35,276 nucleotides of DNA from Atopobiaceae bacterium (GCA_030525685.1 JAUNEG010000023.1:1-35276), one strand, 5' to 3'. Counted from the stretch's first letter, positions 6,457 through 14,577 are shown. Notes: a model not told the origin generated them from the letters alone. Translations and numbers: made by a program.

Positions 6457-7218
6457 ATGTGCATCATCGTCTACAAGCCGGAGGGTGCGGCAATGCCCTC
6501 GATCGGCACCCTGCGCCTCTGCTTCGAGGAGAACCCGGACGGCGCGGGCTTCATGTGGCCCGAAAGGGGCCGCGTCCAGCTCAGGAAGGGGTTCATGGGG
6601 TGGGGCGACCTCGAATCGGCGCTCTCAAGCGAGCTCCCGCGCGACGCGCGGGGGCTCCCCGTCGCCCTGCACTTCCGCATCGCTACGCACGGGAGGGTCA
6701 AGCCCGGGTGCTGCCACCCGTTCGCCGTGTGCAAGGACTACGGGGCCATGCGCGCGGAATCCGCCAGCGCCGCCGCGGGGTTCATGCACAACGGGACGCT
6801 GGCCGGGCTCGACACCTCGCCGGACGTGTCCGACAGCATGGCGTACGCCCGCAACGTCCTCGCCCCGCTCAAGGGGATGCGCGGCGGCCTCTCGGGCGCG
6901 GCCCAGCGGCGCATCGTCGAGGCGACCGCGCAGGGCTCGCACTTCCTGCTCATGACCGGAGACGCGCGCGTCCTCACGTTCGGGCGCTGGGTCGCCGACG
7001 GGGGCTGCCTCTACTCGAACGAGAGCTTCCGAGGGCGCGGGCGGACGGGACGCCGGGGCGCGCAGGCGTCGCTCTTCGACGTGCCGGGATGGCCGGCGGC
7101 GGGAGCATGGCCCCCGGGGCCGTTCCCGACGTGCGGCGGCTGCGCGCTCGTGGGAGAGTGCTCCGACCTCGGGCCGTGGTGCGGGGACGTCGAGGAGGTG
7201 TCGGGCATGGCGTCCTGA
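6457..7218 (+). CDS. Class-II glutamine amidotransferase-like (Ntn) protein
   Basis: ATG 6457 lies 1 nt after the restored stop of the amidoligase gene. The protein of 253 residues begins MCIIVYKP, so Cys2 becomes the N-terminal nucleophile after Met removal. Family landmarks follow: NPDGAGFMW, LHFRIATHG, CCHPFAV and GFMHNGTLAG. These proteins hydrolyse glutamine and pass ammonia to a partner, here presumably the adjacent amidoligase. The C-terminus carries a Cys set (CGGCALVGECSDLGPWC) that may bind metal. In the present sequence it is also in frame with the amidoligase because of the upstream shift. Assignment to the Ntn amidotransferase fold is strong; the pathway is inferred from the pairing. 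Confidence 0.78.
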   Translation: MCIIVYKPEGAAMPSIGTLRLCFEENPDGAGFMWPERGRVQLRKGFMGWGDLESALSSELPRDARGLPVALHFRIATHGRVKPGCCHPFAVCKDYGAMRAESASAAAGFMHNGTLAGLDTSPDVSDSMAYARNVLAPLKGMRGGLSGAAQRRIVEATAQGSHFLLMTGDARVLTFGRWVADGGCLYSNESFRGRGRTGRRGAQASLFDVPGWPAAGAWPPGPFPTCGGCALVGECSDLGPWCGDVEEVSGMAS

Positions 7219-7398
7219 CAGGGAGGGGGATGGCCCGGCGGCGACGGGCCGCCCTCGGCGACCGGGGCTCCCCGCCCCGGCCCCGGGCAAGGAGGCCCGC
7301 CCCCTTGCATCCCCATCCCGATTGCAAAGGAGCCGAAGAAGAAAACATCTGCGAGATGGCCTCCCGCTCATTACTCGCAACCACGTAAGCAGCGTTGG

Positions 7399-7404
7399 TA
7401 TAAT
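7399..7404 (+). promoter_or_regulatory. Consensus -10 box before the AAA_13 gene
   Basis: A perfect TATAAT at 7399-7404 lies 30 nt before the chosen start at 7434. No clear -35 is seen. Its position makes the upstream ATG at 7407 too early, which supports the 7434 start. Confidence 0.55.
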
Positions 7405-7433
7405 TCATGATAGCCAATCCTATGGAGGTCGAT

Positions 7434-9848
7434 ATGTTTGAAGAGCTCACCACGATTAGAATTTCCGGGCGCTGCTTCCCTTTGCAAACAAAACTCGATG
7501 TCTTTGCGAAAAAGCCTGGAAATAAGGCGCGGCCCCGAATCTCTCTCATCTTCGGAAGAAACGGAAGCGGGAAGACAACGCTTTCGGAAGCCCTTCGAAA
7601 ACAATCGCTTGGGCACCACTTGGAAGACATCGCCGATCTGCAGCTTCTCGATGGCGACGGCAACCAAATCCCGAACATGGACGAAGCCCTTTTGAAGGTA
7701 AAAGTCTTCAATGAGAAGTATGTTGACGAGAAGCTGAGAGTTGAGGGCGATGGACTCGGCTCAATCGTCATGCTGGGCGACGCTGGAAACATAAAGGACG
7801 AAATAGATAATAAGACAGCGCAAAAGGAGACAGCGACGGAAGAACGCAAGACCCTCGAAACCCAGCTCGAGAGAAGCGAGAACCCGGAGGACGAGCTGTG
7901 CCCAGATTACTGGAAAGCAAAACTACTTGCCGCACTTAAAGGGGACGCACACTGGGCTTCCCGCAAGAAGCAAATCGACGGAGGCACGAAGAATGCCCGA
8001 GTCGATGATCGCATCCTCACTCGAATTATCGGATTGGAAAAGCCCGATTCCGACCTCTCGGTACTGGCTGAGAGGTTCCAGGCGGAACTTGCCGATTACC
8101 AATCCATAGGGAGCGGGAGCGCTGAGAAGCTGCCCGCCTGCCCAACCATACCAAGCTGGATGAGTCTCATCGACGAAGAACAGATACTCTCCCTCCTACG
8201 AAAGCCCATCGAAAAGCCCGAGCTCACCGAACGGGAGCAGCGTATCCTCTCCGTCATCCAAAACAGGGGGCTCCCATTTGTGAGGAACGCCCAAAGCGAC
8301 CTTACAAGCAGCCAGCCCGACCTCTGCCCATACTGCCTGAGGCCCATCACAAGCAAGGAAATCGCAGACATCGGAGATGAGGTCTCCGCCGTTCTCGCCG
8401 ATGAGGTAAAGAAGCACGTCGCTGAACTTGGGGGTGCACTGCCAGAGAACAGACAAGAGCTTGACCTAGAGCCGTATGCCAGCTCGCTCCGCCGCGAGAC
8501 CGATTCATGCCGAATCGCCTACGAAAAGTGCCTCGATATCATCACTCGATACGAGAGGCTTCTCGAACAAAAGAAGGGTGACCCCTTCACCCCCGTCGAC
8601 AGCGCCTCGCTCGGACTCAGCACCGCCTTAGGCAAGCTCTCCGAAAGCCTAGCGAATCTAAGGAAAGAAACGGCCGCTTGGAACGAAAGGGTCGACCAGG
8701 CCGACAAACAGAGGGATAAACTTTGCTTATTGAGCGACATGATGGCGCGCGTCGAGATAGACCAGCCGCTTATCGCCTACAAGAGCTCTACCGAAAACAA
8801 AGAGATCTGCATCGCCAGCCTAAATCATGCCAAAGAGACTGAAACTACGCTCGAAAGAGAGCTCTCTTCGCTCAATGCTAGGCTTAATAACACCAATATC
8901 GCCCTTTCGAAGCTCAACACCATGCTCGCAGTAGTTTTCGGGAACTGCGAGAGACTCAGGCTCGAACCCATCATAGAAAACGAAAAGGCCTATAGGCTCA
9001 TTTCCCGAGGAGCGCACGTCAGGCCCGAAGACGTCTCTTCGGGAGAGAGAAATGCGATAGCACTCTGTTATTTCTTCACGCAGATCGGCGAAGGAAAGGC
9101 TCGAGGCAAAGAGTACGGGGATGAGACGCTGCTCGTTATCGATGACCCCGTGTCAAGCTTCGACTTCGAGAACAAAGTCGGCATTCTTTCACTCGTAAAG
9201 AGATTCGTGAGGATGACGCTTCAAGGTAACCCGAAGTCACGTACCATCCTGATGACACACGATTATCTCACGATGAAATCTTTCATTTCTGCATGTAAGA
9301 ACGTCAATCAAGAGCTCAAAAACGTTCGGGGGCAGGAACCGAAGGAGCTCAGACAGTTCACCCTCGTTGACTGGGATGACAAGGACGCTGCATATGACAC
9401 TCTCTTGAATAAAGCGTATGCGCACACCCTCAACCCCTCGGACGAAACACGCGATGGCTTGGGAAACGCCGCCAGAAGAATGATGGAGGCATTTTCAACC
9501 TTCGAATACAATCGCCCATTTGATGAACTCGCTTTGCAGAAAGGTGATAGGGCGCTAACCCATGACCCCTTCTTGAACGAATACTTCCACGACTTCCAGT
9601 TCAAGCTAGCCATGCATCAGGAAAGCCACCTCAAAGACCCGATTAATAGCGAGGGGTCTATCGAAACGCCAGATTCGTTCTCAAGTGAGGGAATCGACCG
9701 GTCCATACGGGAGGCTCTCTGCCTCATCTACCTTCTTAATAAGAAGCATATACTCGCCCACATATCGGATTCTGAGGCGGAAAGTCACTTTGAGGGCTGG
9801 ATAGATAGAATCAAAAGCCTTAATTCTTATGAGCAAAGTGATGCATAG
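7434..9848 (+). CDS. AAA_13 / RloC-PrrC-like ATPase with CXXC zinc-hook motif
   Basis: ATG 7434 has GGAGG 6 nt upstream. The 804-residue protein is an SMC/ABC-type ATPase: Walker A GRNGSGKTT (41-49), a long helical middle with CPYC at 298-301 (Rad50/RloC-like hook), signature SSGER near 535, Walker B LLVIDDPVSS (566-575) and H-loop His609. Residues 610-804 are a separate domain. Relatives in this superfamily (COG4694) include the anticodon nucleases PrrC and RloC. An R-X3-E (RRMME) is present in the tail, but I could not establish the nuclease triad. Many AAG/GAA codons and visibly lower GC than its neighbours indicate recent transfer. It has its own TATAAT. Probable phage-defence ATPase; the effector activity is uncertain. 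Confidence 0.78.
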   Translation: MFEELTTIRISGRCFPLQTKLDVFAKKPGNKARPRISLIFGRNGSGKTTLSEALRKQSLGHHLEDIADLQLLDGDGNQIPNMDEALLKVKVFNEKYVDEKLRVEGDGLGSIVMLGDAGNIKDEIDNKTAQKETATEERKTLETQLERSENPEDELCPDYWKAKLLAALKGDAHWASRKKQIDGGTKNARVDDRILTRIIGLEKPDSDLSVLAERFQAELADYQSIGSGSAEKLPACPTIPSWMSLIDEEQILSLLRKPIEKPELTEREQRILSVIQNRGLPFVRNAQSDLTSSQPDLCPYCLRPITSKEIADIGDEVSAVLADEVKKHVAELGGALPENRQELDLEPYASSLRRETDSCRIAYEKCLDIITRYERLLEQKKGDPFTPVDSASLGLSTALGKLSESLANLRKETAAWNERVDQADKQRDKLCLLSDMMARVEIDQPLIAYKSSTENKEICIASLNHAKETETTLERELSSLNARLNNTNIALSKLNTMLAVVFGNCERLRLEPIIENEKAYRLISRGAHVRPEDVSSGERNAIALCYFFTQIGEGKARGKEYGDETLLVIDDPVSSFDFENKVGILSLVKRFVRMTLQGNPKSRTILMTHDYLTMKSFISACKNVNQELKNVRGQEPKELRQFTLVDWDDKDAAYDTLLNKAYAHTLNPSDETRDGLGNAARRMMEAFSTFEYNRPFDELALQKGDRALTHDPFLNEYFHDFQFKLAMHQESHLKDPINSEGSIETPDSFSSEGIDRSIREALCLIYLLNKKHILAHISDSEAESHFEGWIDRIKSLNSYEQSDA

Positions 9849-9937
9849 ACCGACCTACACAAGTCAATTAGCTTGCATGCGAGGGGCTGCGGAAAAGGGT
9901 AAATTGATGTCATGTCGCGGATCCGACCCGCGCAAAC

Positions 9938-9958
9938 GCCCCGGATGGGCCGGGGCGA
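9938..9958 (+). terminator. GC hairpin downstream of the AAA_13 gene
   Basis: CGCCCCGG (9938-9945) pairs with CCGGGGCG (9951-9958) around a 5-nt loop. There is no T tract, so termination is only a guess. It is the first strong stem after the AAA_13 stop. Confidence 0.3.
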
Positions 9959-9979
9959 CCTGACGCTAAGGAGAACGCC

Positions 9980-10039
9980 ATGAAGGAGGACGCCCGCCGC
10001 ACCGTGATGCGCGCGGCACACCCACGACGCGACAACTGA
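9980..10039 (+). CDS. Possible 19-residue leader/remnant ORF
   Basis: ATG 9980 follows AAGGAG at ideal spacing and reads MKEDARRTVMRAAHPRRDN before TGA. It lies just before the candidate oriT. It may be a remnant or a short leader. Only the ribosome site supports it. Confidence 0.2.
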   Translation: MKEDARRTVMRAAHPRRDN

Positions 10040-10060
10040 GATCGAAAGCCAGGGAGGGGC

Positions 10061-10172
10061 GTTAGCCACTGGGTTAGCAAGTAGCCTGTTCCGTGCGCAC
10101 AGCGCCCGGAACAGAGGCCTGCGGCCCTCGCTCGACGCCCGTCCGGGCATCGAGCCGGGCGTTCGCCCGGAC
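10061..10172. other. Candidate oriT region
   Basis: Upstream of the MobC-like and relaxase genes are two GTTAGC copies 12 bp apart (10061, 10073). An inverted repeat CTGTTCCG (10086-10093) / CGGAACAG (10107-10114) follows, then a second one, GTCCGGGC (10141-10148) / GCCCGGAC (10165-10172). Inverted repeats next to relaxase genes are the usual form of a transfer origin. No nic site could be recognised. Confidence 0.35.
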
Positions 10173-10285
10173 CTGCGGGAGCCCCGCCGGCAGCCGCGCC
10201 CCGCGGGCGCGCCGGCTGGGCTGCGGGGGATTCCCCGCTCCCCTCAGGGGCCGTCTGCGCCGGCCGTCTTCGAGAACGAAGGGGC

Positions 10286-10717
10286 GTGAGCGACGTGGAA
10301 CGGTATCCCGAGAGGCTCTTCGTCCGCCTCGCCCCCGAGGACAAGACGGGGGCCCAAGAGGTCGCCGACGCGCTCGGCATCAGCCTCTCCGACCTCGTCC
10401 GCTCCCTCGTGCGCCTCGCCGCGGCGGAGCCCGACGACGCGGCGAGGGCGGTCGCGGCGTCCCGTCCCATCCTGCTCGACACCGGGTGCGCCCTGCGCAT
10501 GGCCAGGGAGCTGAGAAAGTGGGGCGTCCACTACAACCAGGGCATCCACGCGCTCAACACCGTCGCCCTCCGCATACGCCACGGGGACCGCGACTTCACG
10601 GACATGCTGGAGGCGGTCGAGCGGGCGGCCGCGCTCCTCGAGGAAACCGAGGCCGTCGCCCGGGGCATGCGCTCCGACATGGCCGCGCTCACCGGCCGCC
10701 CCACCCTCTTCCTGTAG
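10286..10717 (+). CDS. MobC-like relaxosome accessory protein
   Basis: GTG starts at 10286 or 10295 are both possible, with AAGGGG just upstream. The ~143-residue protein has an N-terminal ribbon-helix-helix-like part (LFVRLAPEDKTGAQEVADAL, then GISLSDLVRSLVRLA). The C-terminal part RELRKWGVHYNQGIHALNTV matches the conserved block of MobC proteins (G-x-N/H-x-NQ-x6-N). Such proteins bind oriT and help the relaxase open it. It ends 10 nt before the relaxase start, so the two are co-transcribed. It is intact, whereas the relaxase is frameshifted, so it probably cannot support self-mobilisation now. It could act on transfer from elsewhere. Confidence 0.72.
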   Translation: MSDVERYPERLFVRLAPEDKTGAQEVADALGISLSDLVRSLVRLAAAEPDDAARAVAASRPILLDTGCALRMARELRKWGVHYNQGIHALNTVALRIRHGDRDFTDMLEAVERAAALLEETEAVARGMRSDMAALTGRPTLFL

Positions 10718-10727
10718 GGGGTGACGG

Positions 10728-11910
10728 ATGGGAATCGTCAAAGCGATAAGCGGGCATACCGGGGCCCGCGGGGTCATGCGCTACCTCGAGAGGGACGGCA
10801 GGGCGCTCGCCCGCGACTTCCTGAATATCGGGGCGCTCATAGAGGGCTGGGAGGGCGACCTCCCGCGCTACGGCGCCTGCGACTGGGCCGCGGAGATGGA
10901 CGCGGTGAGGGAGGCCGCCGAAAACGGGAGGGCGTGGCGCGGGCGGGCCGCGAGGACGTGGAAGCACTGCGTCCTCTCCCCCGACCCAGGCTCCCGCGTC
11001 GACCTCGCCACCCTGAGGGGGCTCGCCGTCGAGTGGGCGTCGGAGCACTTCCCCGACTACCAGGTCGCCATCGTCTACCATGACGACAACGGGGGGGCGC
11101 ATCCCCCACGCGCACGTCGTGGTCAACAACACCTCGCTCGAGACGGGGAGGCGGCTCCAGGTCCTCGATCCCCTCGAGCTCAACCGCTCCTTCCAGCGGC
11201 TCGAGGCGGAGCGCGGCCTCCCCCACCTCTCGAACGAACTCCTCGCCCGACCCACGTCGCGGGCCAGACGGAGCCGCGGCGAGCGCGCGGCGGAGGCGCG
11301 GGGAGAGAGGTCGTGGGTCGCCGACATCCGGGCGAGGGCCGACGTCGCGAGGGCCCTCGCCGCGTCCCCCGCGGAATACCGCTCGCTCCTCGCGGCCATG
11401 GGGGTCGAGCTCGCCGACGCCGCCAGGAGGGGGCCCAGGAGGGACTGGGTGTACTCCCTCGCCGACAGCCCCTCGCGGCGCATCCGCGGGGAGCGCCTCG
11501 GCCTCGACTACGGAAGGGCGTCCGTCTGCGCCGCTGTCATCGGCGGAGCCCCTCCCATCGACCGCGGCGCGGCGATCCGCGCGGCGAAGAAGGCGGTCGC
11601 CGTGGGCGGCCGCGCGGAGCTCGACCGGCTCGCCGACGCCGCCTCCACCATATGGAGGCGCAGGGCGCGCAGCCTGGCGGCGCTCGACGGCATGGCCGCC
11701 GCCGCGGAGAGGGCGAGACGCTACGAGGAGGCGGAGGCGCTCAGGCGCGCCCGCGAGTTCGCCGCCGAGAAGGGCCTTCTCCCCCAGAGGTCAGAGCGGC
11801 CGCGGAGGAGCCCCGCCCGCGGCGAGGGCGAGGCGGGCGCCCCGCGCCGGCAGACGACACGGGGCAGGGACCCCGAGCGGAATCGAGACGAAGGGAGGGG
11901 GCAGCGTTGA
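10728..11910 (+). pseudogene. MobA/VirD2-type relaxase, frameshifted in a 7-G run
   Basis: ATG 10728 follows AGGGGGTGACG. The first frame reads an N-terminal relaxase region (GARGVMRYLERDG with a candidate catalytic Tyr, WKHCVLSPDPG, FPDYQVAIVYHDDNGG). The frame is lost at the G7 run 11091-11097 and continues in the neighbouring frame as RIPHAHVVVNNTSLETGRR. That completes the HxDN...HxHxVVN metal-binding motif across the break. Dropping one G gives a ~393-residue protein with a long helical basic tail (AERARRYEEAEALRRAREFA). The role would be nicking oriT and piloting DNA in conjugation. Because the break falls inside the motif-III histidines, the present product would be inactive. Slippage in the G run, or a read error, could explain it. 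Confidence 0.75.
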
Positions 11911-12423
11911 TCGTCGAGATCGTCTACCGCGACAGGCCCCACAGCGTGTTCGAGGTGCAGCCCCCCGGGGCACGCGGATGCGTGCATCGCAACCGAGACT
12001 AGGCTGTCGCTCGAGCCCGACGGGCTGTGGATCGAGGCGGACCGCTACGAGATGGGCGCCGCGGGGGACGGGGCCGCGCCGGTGGCGGTAAGACGGCGCT
12101 GGTGGCGCCTCCTCGCCGCGAGCGCCGAGGAGCTCTCCTCCGCGGAAGCGGTGATCCGCGACGGGAGGACGGCATGGTGGAGGCTCGGCGACGGCTTCGT
12201 CGACAACAGGCTCCTCGAGGCGGCGGACCGCAAGTGGCTCGAGCACGGGGGCGGGAGCTCCATCGGCAGGGTCCTCAAGGTCGACGCGCTCCTCGAGCGG
12301 GCGAACCCGTCCGCGCCCCTGGAGGAGCGGTGCGCCGCCATGGGGGTGACGCCCGAGATGAGGGGCGCCGCGGCGCTCGCCGCCGAGGCGCTCGGGGAGG
12401 AGGACTATGAGAATCTTGCTTAG
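11907..12423 (+). pseudogene. Unrecognised protein downstream of relaxase, frameshifted
   Basis: A TTG at 11907 overlaps the relaxase stop (TTGA). The frame reads MIVEIVYRDRPHSVFEVQPPG and is then lost near the CCCCCCGGGG run at 11961-11970. The next frame continues HADACIATETRLSLEPDG and runs to the TAG at 12421-12423. Removing one base yields ~171 residues, acidic at the C-terminus (LAAEALGEEDYENLA). I do not recognise a family. Overlap with the relaxase and smooth composition across the repaired join suggest a real gene of the mobilisation operon. Confidence 0.5.
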
Positions 12424-12466
12424 GGCGGCGCGCTGGCTGTTCCGCGCCGCATTCCGCTGGATGTAG
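12407..12466 (+). CDS. Tiny cationic amphipathic peptide
   Basis: ATG 12407 overlaps the end of the preceding gene and has a strong GGGGAGGAGG upstream. The product MRILLRAARWLFRAAFRWM (19 residues) has five Arg spaced among aromatic and aliphatic residues, as in a membrane-active amphipathic helix. It could be a leader, a small membrane peptide or a toxin-like peptide. No family is recognised. Confidence 0.35.
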   Translation: MRILLRAARWLFRAAFRWM

Positions 12467-12500
12467 TGAACACGCCTCCGCCACGGTATGATTAGCTGGT

Positions 12501-12545
12501 GGGAGGGGCCGTCCGTGGGGATTGATCGGTTGGGCGGCCCCTCCC
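12501..12545. terminator. Long hairpin between the mobilisation genes and the response-regulator operon
   Basis: GGGAGGGGCCGTCC (12501-12514) pairs with GGGCGGCCCCTCCC (12532-12545), about 13 of 14 pairs. It lies between convergent genes and could end both transcripts. There is no good T tract. A TATGAT box at 12487-12492 just before it leaves open a short rightward RNA. Confidence 0.45.
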
Positions 12546-12585
12546 GTAATCGTTTGAAAGAGACAATGTGATTTGAGCCGCTGCC

Positions 12586-13263
12586 CTAAAGCCCCGCCCG
12601 GTACCAGGAGACGGCTATCTGCGTCCGGTCGCGCATGCCCAACTTGGAGAGGATCCGCGACACAGCACGCTTCGCGCTGGCGGGCTGGATGACCAGGCGT
12701 TCGGCAATCTCGCCGTTGGAGAGGCCGTCGGCGATGAGCGAGCAGATCTCACGCTCGTGGTCGGTGAGCTGGCGGAAGGCGCGGCGCAGGCGCTCGCGCT
12801 CGGAACCCGAGACGACCTTGGGGACATTGACCTCGAGAACCGCCCGGGTGATGCGCGGGGTGAGGACGGCGTCCCCTTCCGCGACGGCGTGGACCGCGTC
12901 GATGAGCTCGCGGGAGCGGACGTCCTTGAGCAGAAACCCGGAGGCGCCCGCCTCGAGCCCGCCGAAGGCGTAGTCGTCCTCGTCGTACGTTGTGAGGATG
13001 AGCACGCGAACCTCGGGGTGGCGCTCGCAGATGCGCGCGCAGGCGTCGATGCCGTCCATGACGGGCATTCGCACGTCCATGAGCACAACGTCCGGGAGCG
13101 TCCGCCCTGCCTCGGCTGCCCGATCGACGGCATCCACCGCCTGCTTGCCGTCGCCCGCCTGACCCCAAAGGCGCAGCGAGGGATCACGGCGGAGCACCAG
13201 GGCAAAACCCAGGCGGGTCTCGGCCTGGTCGTCCACGATCATCACGTTAATGTGGTCGCTCAT
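12586..13263 (-). CDS. NarL/LuxR-family response regulator
   Basis: The 225-residue protein has an N-terminal receiver domain (residues 5-125) with acidic D11/D12, phospho-acceptor D63 in LMDVRMPVMDG, T91/T92 and K113 in LLKD. A LuxR-type helix-turn-helix covers ~166-222 (LTDHEREICSLIADGLSNGE, then IAERL and KRAVSRILSKLG). The ATG at 13263 overlaps the kinase stop, so the pair is translationally coupled. It is the last gene of the ABC-transporter / YxeA / kinase run and most likely controls that transporter. The target site is not visible. Confidence 0.93.
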   Translation of the reverse strand: MSDHINVMIVDDQAETRLGFALVLRRDPSLRLWGQAGDGKQAVDAVDRAAEAGRTLPDVVLMDVRMPVMDGIDACARICERHPEVRVLILTTYDEDDYAFGGLEAGASGFLLKDVRSRELIDAVHAVAEGDAVLTPRITRAVLEVNVPKVVSGSERERLRRAFRQLTDHEREICSLIADGLSNGEIAERLVIQPASAKRAVSRILSKLGMRDRTQIAVSWYRAGL

Positions 13264-14480
13264 AGGCTCTCGGCCTCCTCTGCATCTGGAGCTGGATCGA
13301 GGTGCGGGATGGATGCCCGGACCTCCCAGCCTCCGTCGGGAGACGGTCCGGCGCTCAGGTCGCCACCGGCCTCCTCAACGCGCCGGCCCAGGCGCGCGAG
13401 CCCCGTCCCCGCATCACCGGTCCCCTCGACCGGAGAGCCGTCGTCGCGGACGGTGACCATGCAGGAGCCGTCTCCCGCATGGTCCCACGCCACCGTTACG
13501 CGCCGCGCACCGCACGCGTGGCGCAGGACGTTCGTCACCGCCTCGCGCGTCACGGAGAAAGCCAGCTCGGCCTGCGCGCGGTCTGACGACCGGGAACCGG
13601 TCTCCGTGAACGCGACCGCAAGGCCGGCGGAACGCGCGTGCTCGAGCACAGGCCGGGTGTCGTCCCACGTATGCAGGCCGGAGCGACCCGCATCCGCGGC
13701 ATCCCCGTGAAGGGCCGAGAGCTGCCGGACCGCACGTCGGGTGTCGGAGAGGCCCGCGCGCGCGAGATCGTTGATGCTCGCCACCGCTGCGTCGAGCGTC
13801 TCGTCCCCGGTCGCCCCCATGAGCCCCTCGGAAAGCGCGATGATGGCCGTGAGGTCATGGCCCACCGAATCGTGCAGCTCTCCGGCGATGCGGCTGCGCG
13901 CCTCGGCCTCGTCACGCTCGCGGGCAATCTGCTCACGTGCAGTGCGCTCATCTTCAAGCTCCTGATCTGCACGGCGCCTGGTCCACAGGGCGCGGGACAC
14001 GAGCGCCGCCACGACCACGGCCAAAATCCACTCGAGGCGCACGAGGGCGAGGTTCTCATCCCCCGCAAGGTGGACGGGCACCCAGAACGCGGCGATGACG
14101 GCGAGCACCGACGCGGCCGCCTTGAGGTGGTCCCGACGAGCGACCAGGCCGTACATCAGCACCAGGAGCGGGACGCCCGTGTAGGCGCCCTCGTCGACAG
14201 GGGACGACACCGCCGCGCAGGCACATGCCGCGAGCATCGCGGCGAGGGGGAAGCGCCTCCGGAGAAAGACGCATGTGAGAATCGCCGCAACGCATCCTAC
14301 GAGAAGCCACACGGATGCCCCGTCGTATTCGGGGGGCAGGAAGGAGATGTACCTTGTGAGGAAGACCGCCTCGAGGATCACGCAGGCGGCAGGCGCGACG
14401 AGCGCCAGCTCCCTCGAATCATCCCACCGCCCGATAGCCCGGCCAATGACGGATCGCATCGGCTCGCCCGCATCCTTCAT
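13260..14480 (-). CDS. Sensor histidine kinase (HisKA_3 type)
   Basis: ATG 14480 is preferred because GGAGGTGG lies 6-7 nt upstream; the frame is open 14 codons earlier. The 406-residue protein has 5-6 membrane segments in residues 25-165, then a helical linker. The phospho-acceptor His203 lies in ELHDSVGHDL, the NarX/DesK-type H-box. The ATPase N-box is REAVTNVLRHA (N317) and the G-rich lid is near 345-365. It lacks a large extracellular domain, as in intramembrane-sensing kinases linked to antibiotic-transport ABC systems. It overlaps the response-regulator start by 4 nt. Confidence 0.93.
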   Translation of the reverse strand: MKDAGEPMRSVIGRAIGRWDDSRELALVAPAACVILEAVFLTRYISFLPPEYDGASVWLLVGCVAAILTCVFLRRRFPLAAMLAACACAAVSSPVDEGAYTGVPLLVLMYGLVARRDHLKAAASVLAVIAAFWVPVHLAGDENLALVRLEWILAVVVAALVSRALWTRRRADQELEDERTAREQIARERDEAEARSRIAGELHDSVGHDLTAIIALSEGLMGATGDETLDAAVASINDLARAGLSDTRRAVRQLSALHGDAADAGRSGLHTWDDTRPVLEHARSAGLAVAFTETGSRSSDRAQAELAFSVTREAVTNVLRHACGARRVTVAWDHAGDGSCMVTVRDDGSPVEGTGDAGTGLARLGRRVEEAGGDLSAGPSPDGGWEVRASIPHLDPAPDAEEAESL

Positions 14481-14577
14481 GGCCGCCACCTCCTTCTTTT
14501 CATTTTCCCATACCTCCCTCAAGATGACGAGGTAGCACCGCTATCCGAGGGGGGCACCATACGGGAACACCGGCGTA

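Noticed and set aside
5173..7218. A natural bifunctional amidoligase-amidotransferase fusion
   Set aside because: The alternative frame gives a sensible amidoligase C-terminus with a stop 1 nt before MCIIVYKP, and the amidotransferase needs its Cys at the N-terminus.
7407..7433. Earlier ATG for the AAA_13 protein
   Set aside because: It is only 3 nt after the TATAAT box and has no ribosome site.
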